A stretch of 64,000 nt of DNA from Vibrio rotiferianus CAIM 577 = LMG 21460 (lineage in GTDB: Bacteria; Pseudomonadota; Gammaproteobacteria; Enterobacterales; Vibrionaceae). Within the stretch, counting starts at the first letter, position 1. Each line of letters opens with the position of its first letter. Location of the stretch: the NCBI RefSeq assembly GCF_002741985.1, contig NZ_APHW01000104.1, forward strand, positions 186,001 through 250,000. Reading direction: 5' to 3'. Shown here piece by piece: positions 17,784-27,196 of this stretch. The notes beneath the pieces are model-generated. The model made no database searches and had not been told where the DNA came from. It saw only the letters and a list, made by a program, of their open reading frames with translations. Made by a program: the position numbers and the translations under genes.

Positions 17784-20700
17784 CTACGCTCTGTTATCTA
17801 GCCACGCTTTCGTGCTAGACAAAATCTCTTCAAGTATTTTTATCAGTGCGTCCTTACTAACTTGCTCTTTGTCTGAGCCTATCCATTGTTCACATGTTTT
17901 TGCAGCTTGCTCTAGTTCACCAATAGAGAGTGCCGCTGCTGAGCCCTTAATTCTATGGGCGACAGATTTAAGAGGTTCTTCAGCACTGTTTAGTAGCGCT
18001 TTGTCTGAGGCAAAAGCCATGAGTACCACCTCTGCAATTTCAACCTGCTCATCCACGTGGTAACTATCAAGCCAACATCTGGTTTGGTTTACTGAGCTCG
18101 GCGGTAAGTACCTTTCAAAAATGCCTCTGAGTGTTTCGATAGAGTATGGTTTGAAAATGACTTCGTTCATTCCAGCTGCTGATGCTTTTTCCAACACATA
18201 CTTAGCGTTGTCTGCAGTACAGCCGACAATAGGCAGTGCATTCAACATTGGATGATTCTTTATTTTTTGGGTTAATTGATACCCATCCATGTGTGGCATA
18301 TGACAATCAGTGATGATCAAATCGTATGCGAGCTCTTCTTTCTCAATAGATTCGATCAGTGTTTTGAAAGCAGACTCTCCACTCGACATAACCGTTGCTG
18401 GAACACCAATGCTGTCGAGTTGCTTTTTGAACAGCAAGCGGTTGATCGGATCATCATCAACTACCATCACATGACCTGACACAGATAGTGATTGCTGCGG
18501 CTTATCTTGACCTTGTTTGGATGTTCGGTTTAGCAGGGCATGATAAAGCGTGTCTGGGTAGAAGTTTGAACTCCCAGATTCTGGCTCTAATGCCGATGCA
18601 TACAAACCGAACTCATCAACAGGTACTTCCCAGCAATTCAACCAAGCTTCGGTTTGGCTATTGTTGCAAGCAACTGGTCCAGTATTTAAAAGTTGAATCT
18701 GTCTACCAACCATTGGAATGCTGATGATGACAGAAGTACCAATATTGGGTTGGCTACTCACACTAATACTGCCTGCCATTAAGTCCACCAAACTTTTTAC
18801 AATAGACATGCCAAGGCCAGTGCCGCCAAAGCGTCGTGTAATGGTTTCATCCCCTTGGATAAACGGTAGGTAGAGGGATGATACTTGCTCTGGAGTCATT
18901 CCACATCCGGTATCGGATATACCCATGACCAACTGAGAATCTGTTGAAGCGATAGAAACTTCAATATTGCCTTCATGGGTGAATTTGAGGGCATTACTCA
19001 ACAAATTATTTATAATTTGATTTATGCGAAGCCAGTCAAGGTCAACGTCCGCAAATGCGTTTGGTGGCCAATCGACAATAAATCTAAGCCCTTTTTGCTC
19101 AGCGTTCTTTTCAAAGCTACGAAGAATTGGCCCCAATTCGCTATAAAGGTTTCCGTTGCAGATGTCTAACTGAAGTTGGTTTGCTTCAATCTTTGAGAAA
19201 TCCAATATATCGTTTACGTGCAGCTTCAAACGATCGGCTGAAAGCATCGCATTTCTTAACAGTTCTTTGCTCTCTGGCTTCGTAAGATCCTCTTCCAACA
19301 GCTCCATTAGGCCCAACATGGCGGCAATAGGAGTTCTCAGCTCATGGCTCACTACAGCTAAGAAGTGGTTCCGTGACGCAATTGCTTGCTCTAATTCGGC
19401 TTCTTTTCTCTTGAGCACTGAAATATCGTCGAAGACCGTCATCTGGTATTCGTTACCATCAGACGGGTGTTTTATTGTCTGCTGGTGGACACGGTACATG
19501 TGATCATCAAGTTTTAAGTGTTTAGACTCATGTTCTAATGAGGATGCCTTGTCAAATTTTACCGTTTTCAGAAAGAGCTGCTTCTCATCAACCGACGCAG
19601 TGCTGTATTTAGTGCAGCGCTCCATTACTGACAAATACCGCTGATTAGCTAATACTTGTTGACTGCTCTTGTCCGTTATGACGATCAAGTTGGGCACATT
19701 ATCTAAGATTGATGAAAGCCACTGGTTTTCAGTGCGTTTGATTTTTGACTCAAGCTCTCTTCTTCGCAGTGTTCTAGACAATCTATCCGTGTGCATGAAG
19801 TAAATCATCAGAGCAATAAGGAACACACAAGTTCCTACCAGCGCCCAAATGACGACTAACTTCTTATCGATACCATAAGTGATCATCACCTTGTTATGAC
19901 GTTCAATTAATTGCTCGATCTCCTCTTTGGACGTAACGGTGAGCACCGTATTAAGTATCTTGTGTAAGAACGCAGATTCACTACGTAACTCCATGCCGAT
20001 TGGAGATGTTAGGTCGTAAGCTGTTGGCGCAGTTACAGGTACAAAAAGCTTCTCGAACCCTTTGTAGTAGTGGTTATCAATAATGCTCTTATTGACGAAG
20101 GCATGAGAAGCTTTGCCCGAAGCAAAGGCATTCATCAGCGCCTCGAAATCTCGGTACACCGGATATTGTTTGAACTTTTCATTTTGATGAAAGTGGGTGT
20201 AAAAGTTACCACTGCGATCCAAGATGGCAGTGGTTTGCTTTCCTTTGATTTGTGTTGCTCTTATGTAGCTAAACTTGAGCTCAGAATACGGTTGTGTCGC
20301 GATAAAATCGCGGCGATCGATATTATTCGTATTGCGAGCTGGCAAGAGGTCAACGACGCCGTCTTTTAACATCTGTTCGACATCATGACCTTGAGGATCG
20401 ATATATTCGAATGACAATAAGCTACGTTGGGCTAGCAGTTTCAATAGGTCGTGAACGTATCCTCGCAGTCTTCCTGTTTGCGGATCAATATAAGAGAGAG
20501 GATACAAATCATCTTCTATCGTGTATCGAATTGCTGTTCGGCCTTCTTGTTTTTCAAGTACTTTTAGCATCATGTCGTTATGCAATATATTGATATTTGC
20601 TTCTATTTCGACATGAGTATTCTGAGTGTTTTTTGTGTGCTCAATATACTTGTTGATGATTGACATCAACTCAGGGTTACTATTATTGGTCGCAATAGAG

Positions 20701-21350
20701 ACTTCGCCTTTTGATAGCGACTTGTCGTATATCACTTCACCAACGAGTTCACCGTTAACGTTCTGAAAACCATAGCTATTGAGGGTTGAGAGGCCCACAA
20801 TTGCGGCATCGGCAATCCCAGTGTTTAAAGACTGAAACAGCATTTCGTTGTTATTGACGATATGAAGCTTATTGTAATCCTGCGTTTTTGCGAGGTCGCA
20901 TGCGCTCGAATTTCTCACACATGCCCACACTAGTTCGTCTAAAGGTTTGGACTTTAGAGAGCTGTCTCTGAGCCAAATTAAGCGTAGAGTATTGAAGATA
21001 GGCTGTGAGAAAAGAAAGTCGGCGCTTCGAGCTTGTGTCGCAACAAAGCCAACTGTCAAATCGATCTCGTTCGCTTTTAACGCGGCAAAAAGCGCTTGTA
21101 TATTGGAAAATGGGACATACTCCGGTGTTATGCCCAACTCTCCCGTCATTGTTTCAGCGTACTCAATATTGATACCTTCTTTTGAGCGAATATCGCCCCA
21201 GTAAGGTAACCAGTTTCCTTCTAGCACACCGACTTTTAGTGATGGGTTGTTTTTTAGATAAGTTTGCTGCTCTTTGCTTAAAAGATCAGCGGCAGAAATA
21301 GCAAATGTAATAGATGACAATGCAATCAATAAAAGACTTTGAATTTTCAC
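17784..21350 (-). CDS. BvgS/VieS-like hybrid histidine kinase with phosphorelay
   Basis: This 1188-aa unorthodox sensor kinase has a signal peptide (1-20) and two tandem periplasmic SBP_bac_3 (Venus-flytrap) domains at about 35-255 and 270-490. A membrane helix (499-519) and a PAS-like region (540-645) lead to HisKA with phospho-acceptor H669 (VVSHELRTP). HATPase_c (about 775-880, motifs NLLSNALKF, DTGCGM, GGTGLGMSI), a receiver with D1015 (ITDCHMPHMDG) and an HPt domain with H1132 (AHRIKGSAA) follow. The start codon is GTG. It should detect a small solute through its flytrap domains and pass phosphate to the REC-EAL and REC-TPR proteins encoded downstream. Confidence 0.93.
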   Translation of the reverse strand: MKIQSLLLIALSSITFAISAADLLSKEQQTYLKNNPSLKVGVLEGNWLPYWGDIRSKEGINIEYAETMTGELGITPEYVPFSNIQALFAALKANEIDLTVGFVATQARSADFLFSQPIFNTLRLIWLRDSSLKSKPLDELVWACVRNSSACDLAKTQDYNKLHIVNNNEMLFQSLNTGIADAAIVGLSTLNSYGFQNVNGELVGEVIYDKSLSKGEVSIATNNSNPELMSIINKYIEHTKNTQNTHVEIEANINILHNDMMLKVLEKQEGRTAIRYTIEDDLYPLSYIDPQTGRLRGYVHDLLKLLAQRSLLSFEYIDPQGHDVEQMLKDGVVDLLPARNTNNIDRRDFIATQPYSELKFSYIRATQIKGKQTTAILDRSGNFYTHFHQNEKFKQYPVYRDFEALMNAFASGKASHAFVNKSIIDNHYYKGFEKLFVPVTAPTAYDLTSPIGMELRSESAFLHKILNTVLTVTSKEEIEQLIERHNKVMITYGIDKKLVVIWALVGTCVFLIALMIYFMHTDRLSRTLRRRELESKIKRTENQWLSSILDNVPNLIVITDKSSQQVLANQRYLSVMERCTKYSTASVDEKQLFLKTVKFDKASSLEHESKHLKLDDHMYRVHQQTIKHPSDGNEYQMTVFDDISVLKRKEAELEQAIASRNHFLAVVSHELRTPIAAMLGLMELLEEDLTKPESKELLRNAMLSADRLKLHVNDILDFSKIEANQLQLDICNGNLYSELGPILRSFEKNAEQKGLRFIVDWPPNAFADVDLDWLRINQIINNLLSNALKFTHEGNIEVSIASTDSQLVMGISDTGCGMTPEQVSSLYLPFIQGDETITRRFGGTGLGMSIVKSLVDLMAGSISVSSQPNIGTSVIISIPMVGRQIQLLNTGPVACNNSQTEAWLNCWEVPVDEFGLYASALEPESGSSNFYPDTLYHALLNRTSKQGQDKPQQSLSVSGHVMVVDDDPINRLLFKKQLDSIGVPATVMSSGESAFKTLIESIEKEELAYDLIITDCHMPHMDGYQLTQKIKNHPMLNALPIVGCTADNAKYVLEKASAAGMNEVIFKPYSIETLRGIFERYLPPSSVNQTRCWLDSYHVDEQVEIAEVVLMAFASDKALLNSAEEPLKSVAHRIKGSAAALSIGELEQAAKTCEQWIGSDKEQVSKDALIKILEEILSSTKAWLDNRA

Positions 21351-21589
21351 TAATTCTTTAAACTCAATAACTTATCAGAATGAAAAATGGGGTCGGATAG
21401 TATATGTTTTCACCACTTCAGCCAATTTGTCTTGTTTGTCGTATCGATAAGTGAGTTTTCTAGGTGGCTAATTCTCAGCCAGTGGTAATGTAGTTGATGG
21501 TTTGAGACACGGAATGAGTAAATGGCCTTTAACATTCAAGCAATTTATCAGTATGGTGAAGCTCTTAACCACTTTGACAAGGAAGTGAT

Positions 21590-22057
21590 ATGTCTCGACA
21601 CATCGCCACCGTTCATTGGCAACGTCAGCCTCAGGAAGTTTTCAGTGATAATTTATATAGTCGTGCGCATGTATGGCAGTTTGATGGTGGCGTGACCGTA
21701 CCCGCTTCACCATCGCCTCATGTTGTACCATTGCCACTTTCAGTCGAAGAGAACGTTGATCCAGAAGAAGCGTTTGTTGCCGCGCTTTCAAGTTGTCATA
21801 TGTTGGTGTTTCTCTCCATTGCAGCGAAACGTCGCTACGTGATCGACAGCTATATTGATGAGGCGTTTGGAGAACTTTCAGTAGGAGAAAATGGCAAAGA
21901 GTGGGTTTCGAAAGTAGTGCTTAGACCAAACATTGTCTTTTCTGGAGATAAGCAACCGACACGTGAACAGTTAGCGAAAATGCACCACATGGCACACGAA
22001 AACTGCTTTATTGCCAACTCAGTGAAGACGGATGTCGTTACAGAGTTAGTGGATTAA
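21590..22057 (+). CDS. OsmC-family peroxiredoxin-like protein
   Basis: The 155-aa protein has the OsmC fold. The two redox cysteines are visible as C69 in AALSSCHMLVFL and C139 in HENCFIANSVKTDV. Such proteins reduce organic hydroperoxides in the cytoplasm. The N-terminal HWQRQPQEVFSDNLYSRAH matches a YhfA/OsmC-like subgroup that keeps both cysteines. The ribosome site AAGGAAGTG precedes the ATG. It is divergent from the hybrid kinase gene and has no obvious operon partner. Confidence 0.88.
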   Translation: MSRHIATVHWQRQPQEVFSDNLYSRAHVWQFDGGVTVPASPSPHVVPLPLSVEENVDPEEAFVAALSSCHMLVFLSIAAKRRYVIDSYIDEAFGELSVGENGKEWVSKVVLRPNIVFSGDKQPTREQLAKMHHMAHENCFIANSVKTDVVTELVD

Positions 22058-22287
22058 GGGAGAGTGACGTTATAGGTGATAAGGCTGGTATTCAATCGTA
22101 ATCAGCTTGCTATCTAACCCCAAGTTAAAGCTCTAATTAACTGTCTAATGGCTTGAATGTGAGTGACTTGTTTCACACTTTGAGTCATTAAAAGTCGGAG
22201 CCTGAACCAATGTTGTGCAGTGGCGCAAATAGTTTGTTGTTAAATTAATGTTAATATCGAATGGTGTGTCATTGATTAATAACGAGC

Positions 22288-23316
22288 ATGGATGTGCGAA
22301 CGCCTTTGAATCCCTTTATTCAAGCTAATGGAATTCCTCAATTTGGTCACTTAGCATCAATACCGGAATCGCTTCAGTTAGATACTTTCGTGTATCTCAA
22401 TGAAATGGATCTGCCCGCGTCGAGTTGGCGTAAGCGGTTCGACTACAAGCAATTCCAGTTTATTTCCATCGTCACGTCGAAATACATTATTGGTGTCGCA
22501 ATTGCAGATATTCGCTATTTGGCGTCTGGTTTTTGCTATGTGTTTGATACAGAAAACCATGAGCTAGTTGAACAGCAGTGGTTAAAGCCGCTTAATATGG
22601 GTTATCAAACGCAACCTTCTAGCTGGAATAGCCAAGCATATCTCGCTAATGATGCAATCCAGTTCAATATTGAAAATGGGCAGTGGCATATAAAGCTTGC
22701 CACGAATCTTGTTCAAGCGGATTTGATGCTCTTAGCTGATTCAAAATCTCAAACTGAGCAAGAAAGCTTACCCTTGATGCTTTGCACACCAACAGCATAC
22801 TCAGGATGGACCTATACCCAAAAACATAATGCACTCACCGTACAAGGTGAAATGAGTGTGAAAGGGCAGCAACAAGACTTGGTGAATGCGGTTGCTGGGT
22901 ATGATTTCTCGGCTGGGTATATGCGAAGAGAAACCAGTTGGCGATGGGCGAGTATCAATCATCAAGATGAAGATAAACGCATTGGACTTAACCTAGCGGC
23001 TGGGGTGAACGAAACGGGGTATTGTGAAAACGTCATTTGGATTGATGGTGAACGTCATCTGATGTCACCCGTACAGTTTGATTTTTCCCGCATGCATCAA
23101 GAAGCGTCATGGCGGATCACTTCGCAAGACAAGCGCATTAACTTGGTATTTACGCCTAAAAATCAACGTTCTGAGAAAAAGAACTTCTGGTTTTTGAAAA
23201 GCAATTTCCGTCAATTTGTCGGTTACTTCTCTGGCTATTTGATTGATGGCAATGGCATTAAGCACGAACTCGACGAGGTGATGGGACTCACCGAAGATCA
23301 CTACGCGAAATGGTAG
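22288..23316 (+). CDS. DUF2804-family protein
   Basis: The 342-aa protein matches the DUF2804 pattern: an N-terminal GIPQFGHLASIPESLQLD, a central DWTYTQK-like element (here SGWTYTQKHNAL), then the GYDFSAGYMRRETSWRWAS block and GLNLAAGVNETGYCENVIWIDGERH. The fold resembles lipocalin/carotenoid 1,2-hydratase-type beta barrels, and the substrate is unknown. No signal peptide is seen. It lies 9 nt before a fatty-acid-hydroxylase-type gene, so the two probably act on the same lipid-like molecule; this is inference. Confidence 0.82.
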   Translation: MDVRTPLNPFIQANGIPQFGHLASIPESLQLDTFVYLNEMDLPASSWRKRFDYKQFQFISIVTSKYIIGVAIADIRYLASGFCYVFDTENHELVEQQWLKPLNMGYQTQPSSWNSQAYLANDAIQFNIENGQWHIKLATNLVQADLMLLADSKSQTEQESLPLMLCTPTAYSGWTYTQKHNALTVQGEMSVKGQQQDLVNAVAGYDFSAGYMRRETSWRWASINHQDEDKRIGLNLAAGVNETGYCENVIWIDGERHLMSPVQFDFSRMHQEASWRITSQDKRINLVFTPKNQRSEKKNFWFLKSNFRQFVGYFSGYLIDGNGIKHELDEVMGLTEDHYAKW

Positions 23317-23325
23317 GAACGGACT

Positions 23326-24183
23326 ATGGAATGGTCACAGATTACGGAACATCCTGATTTATTGCTGATGCTGCTCGCGCCAATATTCTTTCTCTGTATT
23401 GCGGCGGAATATTGGTTTGGACAGCGCGGCGGGAGATTACCAGAGAATGCGCGATATTATTTGCCCGAGGTGGTGTGTAATTTCGTTCTAGCGGGGCTTC
23501 ATCAAGCAACAGATATTTTGACAGGGCTGTTGATCGCTAAGCTGTATTTATGGTGGTTTGGCTGGCGTCTGTTTGACATTGAGATGACCGTCTCTACTTT
23601 CTTGCTGCTGATGGTTTTACAGGACTTCTTCTATTACTGGTTCCACCGTGCAAGTCATCGCATTCGTTGGATGTGGGCTGCCCATGTGGTACACCACAGT
23701 TCAGAGCGCATGAACTTCAGTACTGCATTCCGTCAAAGCTTGATGTACCCATTGGCTGGAATGTGGTTATTTTGGCTACCTTTGGTCATTATTGGCTTTG
23801 ATCCTAAATGGGTTGTGTTTGTGGTGTTACTCAACCTTGGGCTGCAGTTCTTTGTTCATACCCAATCGATTCGTTCTCTCGGGCCTTTGGAATGGGTCTT
23901 CAATACGCCATCCCATCACCGTGTGCATCATGGGGTAAATCGTCAATATATCGATAAAAATTATGCCGGGGTACTGATCATCTGGGATCGTATATTTGGC
24001 ACCTTCGAACCAGAAGTGGAAACGGTTCGTTATGGCATCTCTAAACCCGTCAACAGCTTCAACCCAATCACAGTAACGTTCGCTGAATGGAAAGACATGA
24101 TCAAAGAAGTGACTCGTCCTAACTTGTCTTGGCGTCAGCGGTGGCGGTGCTTGTTTGCGCCACCGTCCGACACTATAGAGTAG
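23326..24183 (+). CDS. Sterol desaturase / fatty acid hydroxylase family protein
   Basis: The 285-aa membrane protein has about four hydrophobic helices and the di-iron histidine clusters of the family: HRASH (about residues 107-111), HVVHHSS (about 124-130) and HRVHHG (about 202-207). It should hydroxylate or desaturate a membrane lipid or sterol-like substrate using O2. Bacterial relatives are often annotated only at family level. It is translated directly after the DUF2804 gene. Confidence 0.9.
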   Translation: MEWSQITEHPDLLLMLLAPIFFLCIAAEYWFGQRGGRLPENARYYLPEVVCNFVLAGLHQATDILTGLLIAKLYLWWFGWRLFDIEMTVSTFLLLMVLQDFFYYWFHRASHRIRWMWAAHVVHHSSERMNFSTAFRQSLMYPLAGMWLFWLPLVIIGFDPKWVVFVVLLNLGLQFFVHTQSIRSLGPLEWVFNTPSHHRVHHGVNRQYIDKNYAGVLIIWDRIFGTFEPEVETVRYGISKPVNSFNPITVTFAEWKDMIKEVTRPNLSWRQRWRCLFAPPSDTIE

Positions 24184-24212
24184 TGGTTCAGATTGGTTAA
24201 CTAAATGTCACC

Positions 24213-24827
24213 CTATTTGTTATGAGCCAAATGAAATAAACTAAGTAAATCGCCTAGTTGCTCAAGAGCGACGGATGCAGATGGAATAAAGTCTTCTGGA
24301 TTCCCATGGTGAATCAAGCAGGAGGGCATTTCAGCGTTAAATGCCGCTTGCAAATCATACAAGTGATCCCCGACATAGAGCACCTCGTTGGGCAACAAGC
24401 GCCAATCTTTAGCCAATACTTGTAGTGAAAGCGGATCGGGTTTGGGTGGGTAACACTCTCTCGTGATCACGATTTCAACGTTGATTTGATTGTGTTCGAG
24501 TTTCTTCTGTGTCGCAATTAAACAGTTGCGGGTTACAATCGCTGTCTTGATTTGTTGGCCGTGTAAGTGGTCTAACAGTTCATGGCATCCTGGCATCGGT
24601 GACGAATGTTCCGCATCAGAAATCTCATAGTCAAAGATAACATTGTGGGCGTGTTCTTTATGATGTGGGTGATCAAGTGCTTCTACAAAATCCAATAAGT
24701 CCTCATCTGATGGGCAGCCGAGCTGATGTCTTAACTGGCTGAAATTCATATCAGAACTGACAAGTGTATTGTCTAAGTCAAAAATAACAGCCTTGATATT
24801 TTCAATTTGTAATGGGAAAGGAACCAT
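24213..24827 (-). CDS. HAD-superfamily phosphatase (Gph-like)
   Basis: The 204-aa haloacid dehalogenase-type hydrolase has motif I as FDLDNTLVSS (nucleophile Asp and acid Asp), motif II in IKTAIVTRN, motif III lysine in PPKPDPLS and motif IV in VLYVGDHLYDLQAA. The small cap between motif I and II is typical of phosphoglycolate phosphatase-like enzymes, but the substrate is not evident. The ATG at 24827 is preceded by GAGGT, so it is preferred to a TTG six codons upstream. It is divergent from the LD-carboxypeptidase gene. Confidence 0.88.
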   Translation of the reverse strand: MVPFPLQIENIKAVIFDLDNTLVSSDMNFSQLRHQLGCPSDEDLLDFVEALDHPHHKEHAHNVIFDYEISDAEHSSPMPGCHELLDHLHGQQIKTAIVTRNCLIATQKKLEHNQINVEIVITRECYPPKPDPLSLQVLAKDWRLLPNEVLYVGDHLYDLQAAFNAEMPSCLIHHGNPEDFIPSASVALEQLGDLLSLFHLAHNK

Positions 24828-24952
24828 AGTGACCTCGTACAACAAAACCGAACGATCGTTTTAAAAAACAATTGGTTATTGTTAAGTGTAGGATCTTCTG
24901 TTTAGATTGTATGAAAATAAATCAATAGTGCATCACAAAACAAGGATGAGTC

Positions 24953-25948
24953 ATGATAGTTCCAAAACCGTTACAAAAGGGCGATACCATCGGCTTTTTC
25001 TCTCCTTCATCTCCTGCCACAGTGTTTGCCCCCGAGCGTTTTGAGCGTGCTAAAGCGTATGTGGAGTCATGTGGATACCAGCTAAAAGCAGGAAGCTTAA
25101 CGGGTAAAACTGACCAATATCGCTCGGGTTCGATTCAAGAGCGAGTGGAAGAGTTGAATGCGCTGATTCGTGATCCCGAAGTACGCTGTATTATGTCGAC
25201 CATTGGCGGTTACAACAGTAACTCATTGCTGCCTTACATTGATTACGAGGCATTGAAGAAAGATCCCAAGATCATTGTTGGCTATTCGGATGTGACAGCC
25301 CTACTGATGGGCATTTACGCACAAACTGGCATCGTCACTTTCTATGGTCCTGCTTTGGTGGCTTCACTAGGTGAATTTCCGCCACTGGTGGACGAGACCT
25401 TTGCTTCGTTCGAATCGATAGTGAATACATTAGTTGGCTTGGAGCATCAATACACAATGCCTCAAGGGTGGACAGATGAATGGATAGAGTGGGGCGAACA
25501 AGATCGCGCAAAGCACACTTTGCAAAACCAGTGGCACTTCAAAGGCGAAGGCAAGATCACTGGACGTTTGATTGGTGGTAACCTCAACACCATGACAGGA
25601 ATTTGGGCAAGTGAGTTTATGCCGAGTATTGAACGTGGCGATATTTTGCTGGTGGAAGATTGTTTGCAGGGGATTGAAACCGTAGAGCGTTCATTTGCGC
25701 TGCTTAAGCTCTCTGGGGTGTTTGATAAAGTCAGTGCGGTTGTGCTGGGCAAACATGAGAAGTTCAATGACAAAGGCACAGGACGTACACCAATAGATGT
25801 GTTACTGGAAGTTCTTAACGGTCAACCATTGCCGATTTTGTATGACTTTGATAGCTGCCATACTCACCCAATGCTGACCGTTCCATTGGGCTCGACCATG
25901 ACGCTCGATTTTGACAATGAAACGGTGGCAGTCAGTTTAAAGAGCTAG
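24953..25948 (+). CDS. Peptidase S66 family (LD-carboxypeptidase / MccF-like)
   Basis: The 331-aa serine peptidase has the S66 catalytic triad: S112 in VGYSDVTALL, E235 in LVEDCLQGIETVERS, and a histidine in SCHTHPMLTVPLG (about residue 305). The long middle section resembles MccF-type enzymes that cleave microcin C7-like aminoacyl adenylates as well as classical LdcA, which trims murein tetrapeptides. No microcin genes are present, so peptidoglycan recycling or small-molecule detoxification are both possible. No signal peptide is seen, so it is cytoplasmic. Confidence 0.88.
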   Translation: MIVPKPLQKGDTIGFFSPSSPATVFAPERFERAKAYVESCGYQLKAGSLTGKTDQYRSGSIQERVEELNALIRDPEVRCIMSTIGGYNSNSLLPYIDYEALKKDPKIIVGYSDVTALLMGIYAQTGIVTFYGPALVASLGEFPPLVDETFASFESIVNTLVGLEHQYTMPQGWTDEWIEWGEQDRAKHTLQNQWHFKGEGKITGRLIGGNLNTMTGIWASEFMPSIERGDILLVEDCLQGIETVERSFALLKLSGVFDKVSAVVLGKHEKFNDKGTGRTPIDVLLEVLNGQPLPILYDFDSCHTHPMLTVPLGSTMTLDFDNETVAVSLKS

Positions 25949-25976
25949 CTTTGTCTGACTAGCTCGTCAGAGAAAA

Positions 25977-27053
25977 CTATTTCTCCTCTAGACGAAATAT
26001 TTTGCCGCTATCGGTAGAAAAGTAGATATAACCATCGGGGCTGATGGTTATATCTCTTACTCGCTCACCGAGATTCTCCATCAATCTTTTTGATTCGGTG
26101 AGCTCTCCATCCTCAATCGAAACCACGTTGATGTGCGCCAGTTTCAAGGCTCCAGCGAGGATTTTTCCGTCCAACTCTGGATACTTATCGCCACGGTACA
26201 AAATCATGTTACTTGGTGCGATAGAAGGGATGTAAACCAGCTTTGGATCTTCCATCCCGGGAAGCGATTTGGCTTCACCAACGTCCAACGGTCCCCAATA
26301 TTCCTTACCATGAGAGACTTTTGCCCAGCCGTAGTTCGCGCCTTTCTTTATCAGGTTAATTTCATCACCGCCGCGCGGTCCATGTTCAATCGACCACAGC
26401 TGTTTTGTTGCTTCGTCATAAAACATGCCTTGCGGGTTGCGGTGCCCGTAACTCCAAATCTCGGGACGAGCCTCAGAAGGTTTGAATGGGTTGTTTTGCG
26501 GAACCGAACCATCAAGGTTGAGACGAAGAATACTGCCAGCATGGGTTTGAGTGTCTTGCCCATTATCACGTTCGCCGCGGTCACCAATCGAGAAGTAAAC
26601 TTTGTCGTCAACAAACGCAATACGACTGCCGTAGTGACGTCCCGTGTCGGAGGTCGCGTTAGCGACAAATATGTCTTTCCAGCCAACAAGCTGATTATTT
26701 TGCAATTGTGCAGTCGCTAATGCCACCGTATTGCCTTTTCTAGTGCGCTTACTGTAGGTAAAGAAGAGCTGCGGGTTCAGCTTATCGGTATTCGGTGCGA
26801 GTGCGACATCCAATAAGCCTGCTTGCCCACTGTTATTTATGTCGGGGACGTTAAACTGCTTGTGAGGCTTGCCTGAAGTGATATCGAGCAATGAAACCGT
26901 ACCGTTTTTTTCATTAATGATAACGCGTTGGTTATCTAAGAACTCAATTCCCCAGGGAATTTGCAATCCATTCGCTACCTCGTTAGCGCGGTATTCAGCA
27001 GCGCTGGCAGAAAAGGATAGACAAGCGAGTAGGGCGGCGGTAATCGTTCTCAT
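25977..27053 (-). CDS. PQQ-dependent sugar dehydrogenase (YliI/GSDH type)
   Basis: The 358-aa exported protein has a signal peptide (MRTITAALLACLSFSASA) and a six-bladed beta-propeller of the glucose/sorbosone dehydrogenase family. Landmarks are LQIPWGIEFLDNQRVIINEKNG, the GRHYGSRIAF catalytic-His segment, SYGHRNPQGMFYD and GEHGPRGGDEINLIKKGANYGW. E. coli YliI, its closest well-known relative, oxidises aldoses in the periplasm when PQQ is supplied. No PQQ synthesis genes are in the window. The ATG at 27053 is preceded by AGGAACC. Confidence 0.9.
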   Translation of the reverse strand: MRTITAALLACLSFSASAAEYRANEVANGLQIPWGIEFLDNQRVIINEKNGTVSLLDITSGKPHKQFNVPDINNSGQAGLLDVALAPNTDKLNPQLFFTYSKRTRKGNTVALATAQLQNNQLVGWKDIFVANATSDTGRHYGSRIAFVDDKVYFSIGDRGERDNGQDTQTHAGSILRLNLDGSVPQNNPFKPSEARPEIWSYGHRNPQGMFYDEATKQLWSIEHGPRGGDEINLIKKGANYGWAKVSHGKEYWGPLDVGEAKSLPGMEDPKLVYIPSIAPSNMILYRGDKYPELDGKILAGALKLAHINVVSIEDGELTESKRLMENLGERVRDITISPDGYIYFSTDSGKIFRLEEK

Positions 27054-27130
27054 GGTTCCTTCCAATATGAATCGTATTAATGCTTAAAAGCTAACACTAA
27101 AAGACCATGTTTGGCAGGGTATGCGAACAT

Positions 27131-27160
27131 AAAAAAATCCCCGATACGAGATCGGGGATT
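27131..27160 (-). terminator. Terminator of the yiaY-like gene
   Basis: A perfect 10-bp stem pairs AATCCCCGAT (27136-27145) with ATCGGGGATT (27151-27160). On the minus strand it is followed by seven U. It lies 37 nt after the alcohol dehydrogenase stop. Confidence 0.9.
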
Positions 27161-27196
27161 GAATTAAGGCAATAGAGAATTAATTATTCAGCGAGA

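Noticed and set aside
21514..21588. 24-codon frame directly ahead of the OsmC gene
   Set aside because: No clear ribosome site and no leader-peptide features; stop-start proximity alone is not enough.
24953..25948. MccF-like peptidase as part of a microcin immunity cluster
   Set aside because: No microcin precursor, MccB-type adenylase or exporter gene nearby.
26133..26720. 195-codon plus-strand frame inside the sugar dehydrogenase gene
   Set aside because: It lies antisense to a gene with clear family motifs and has no recognisable domain.
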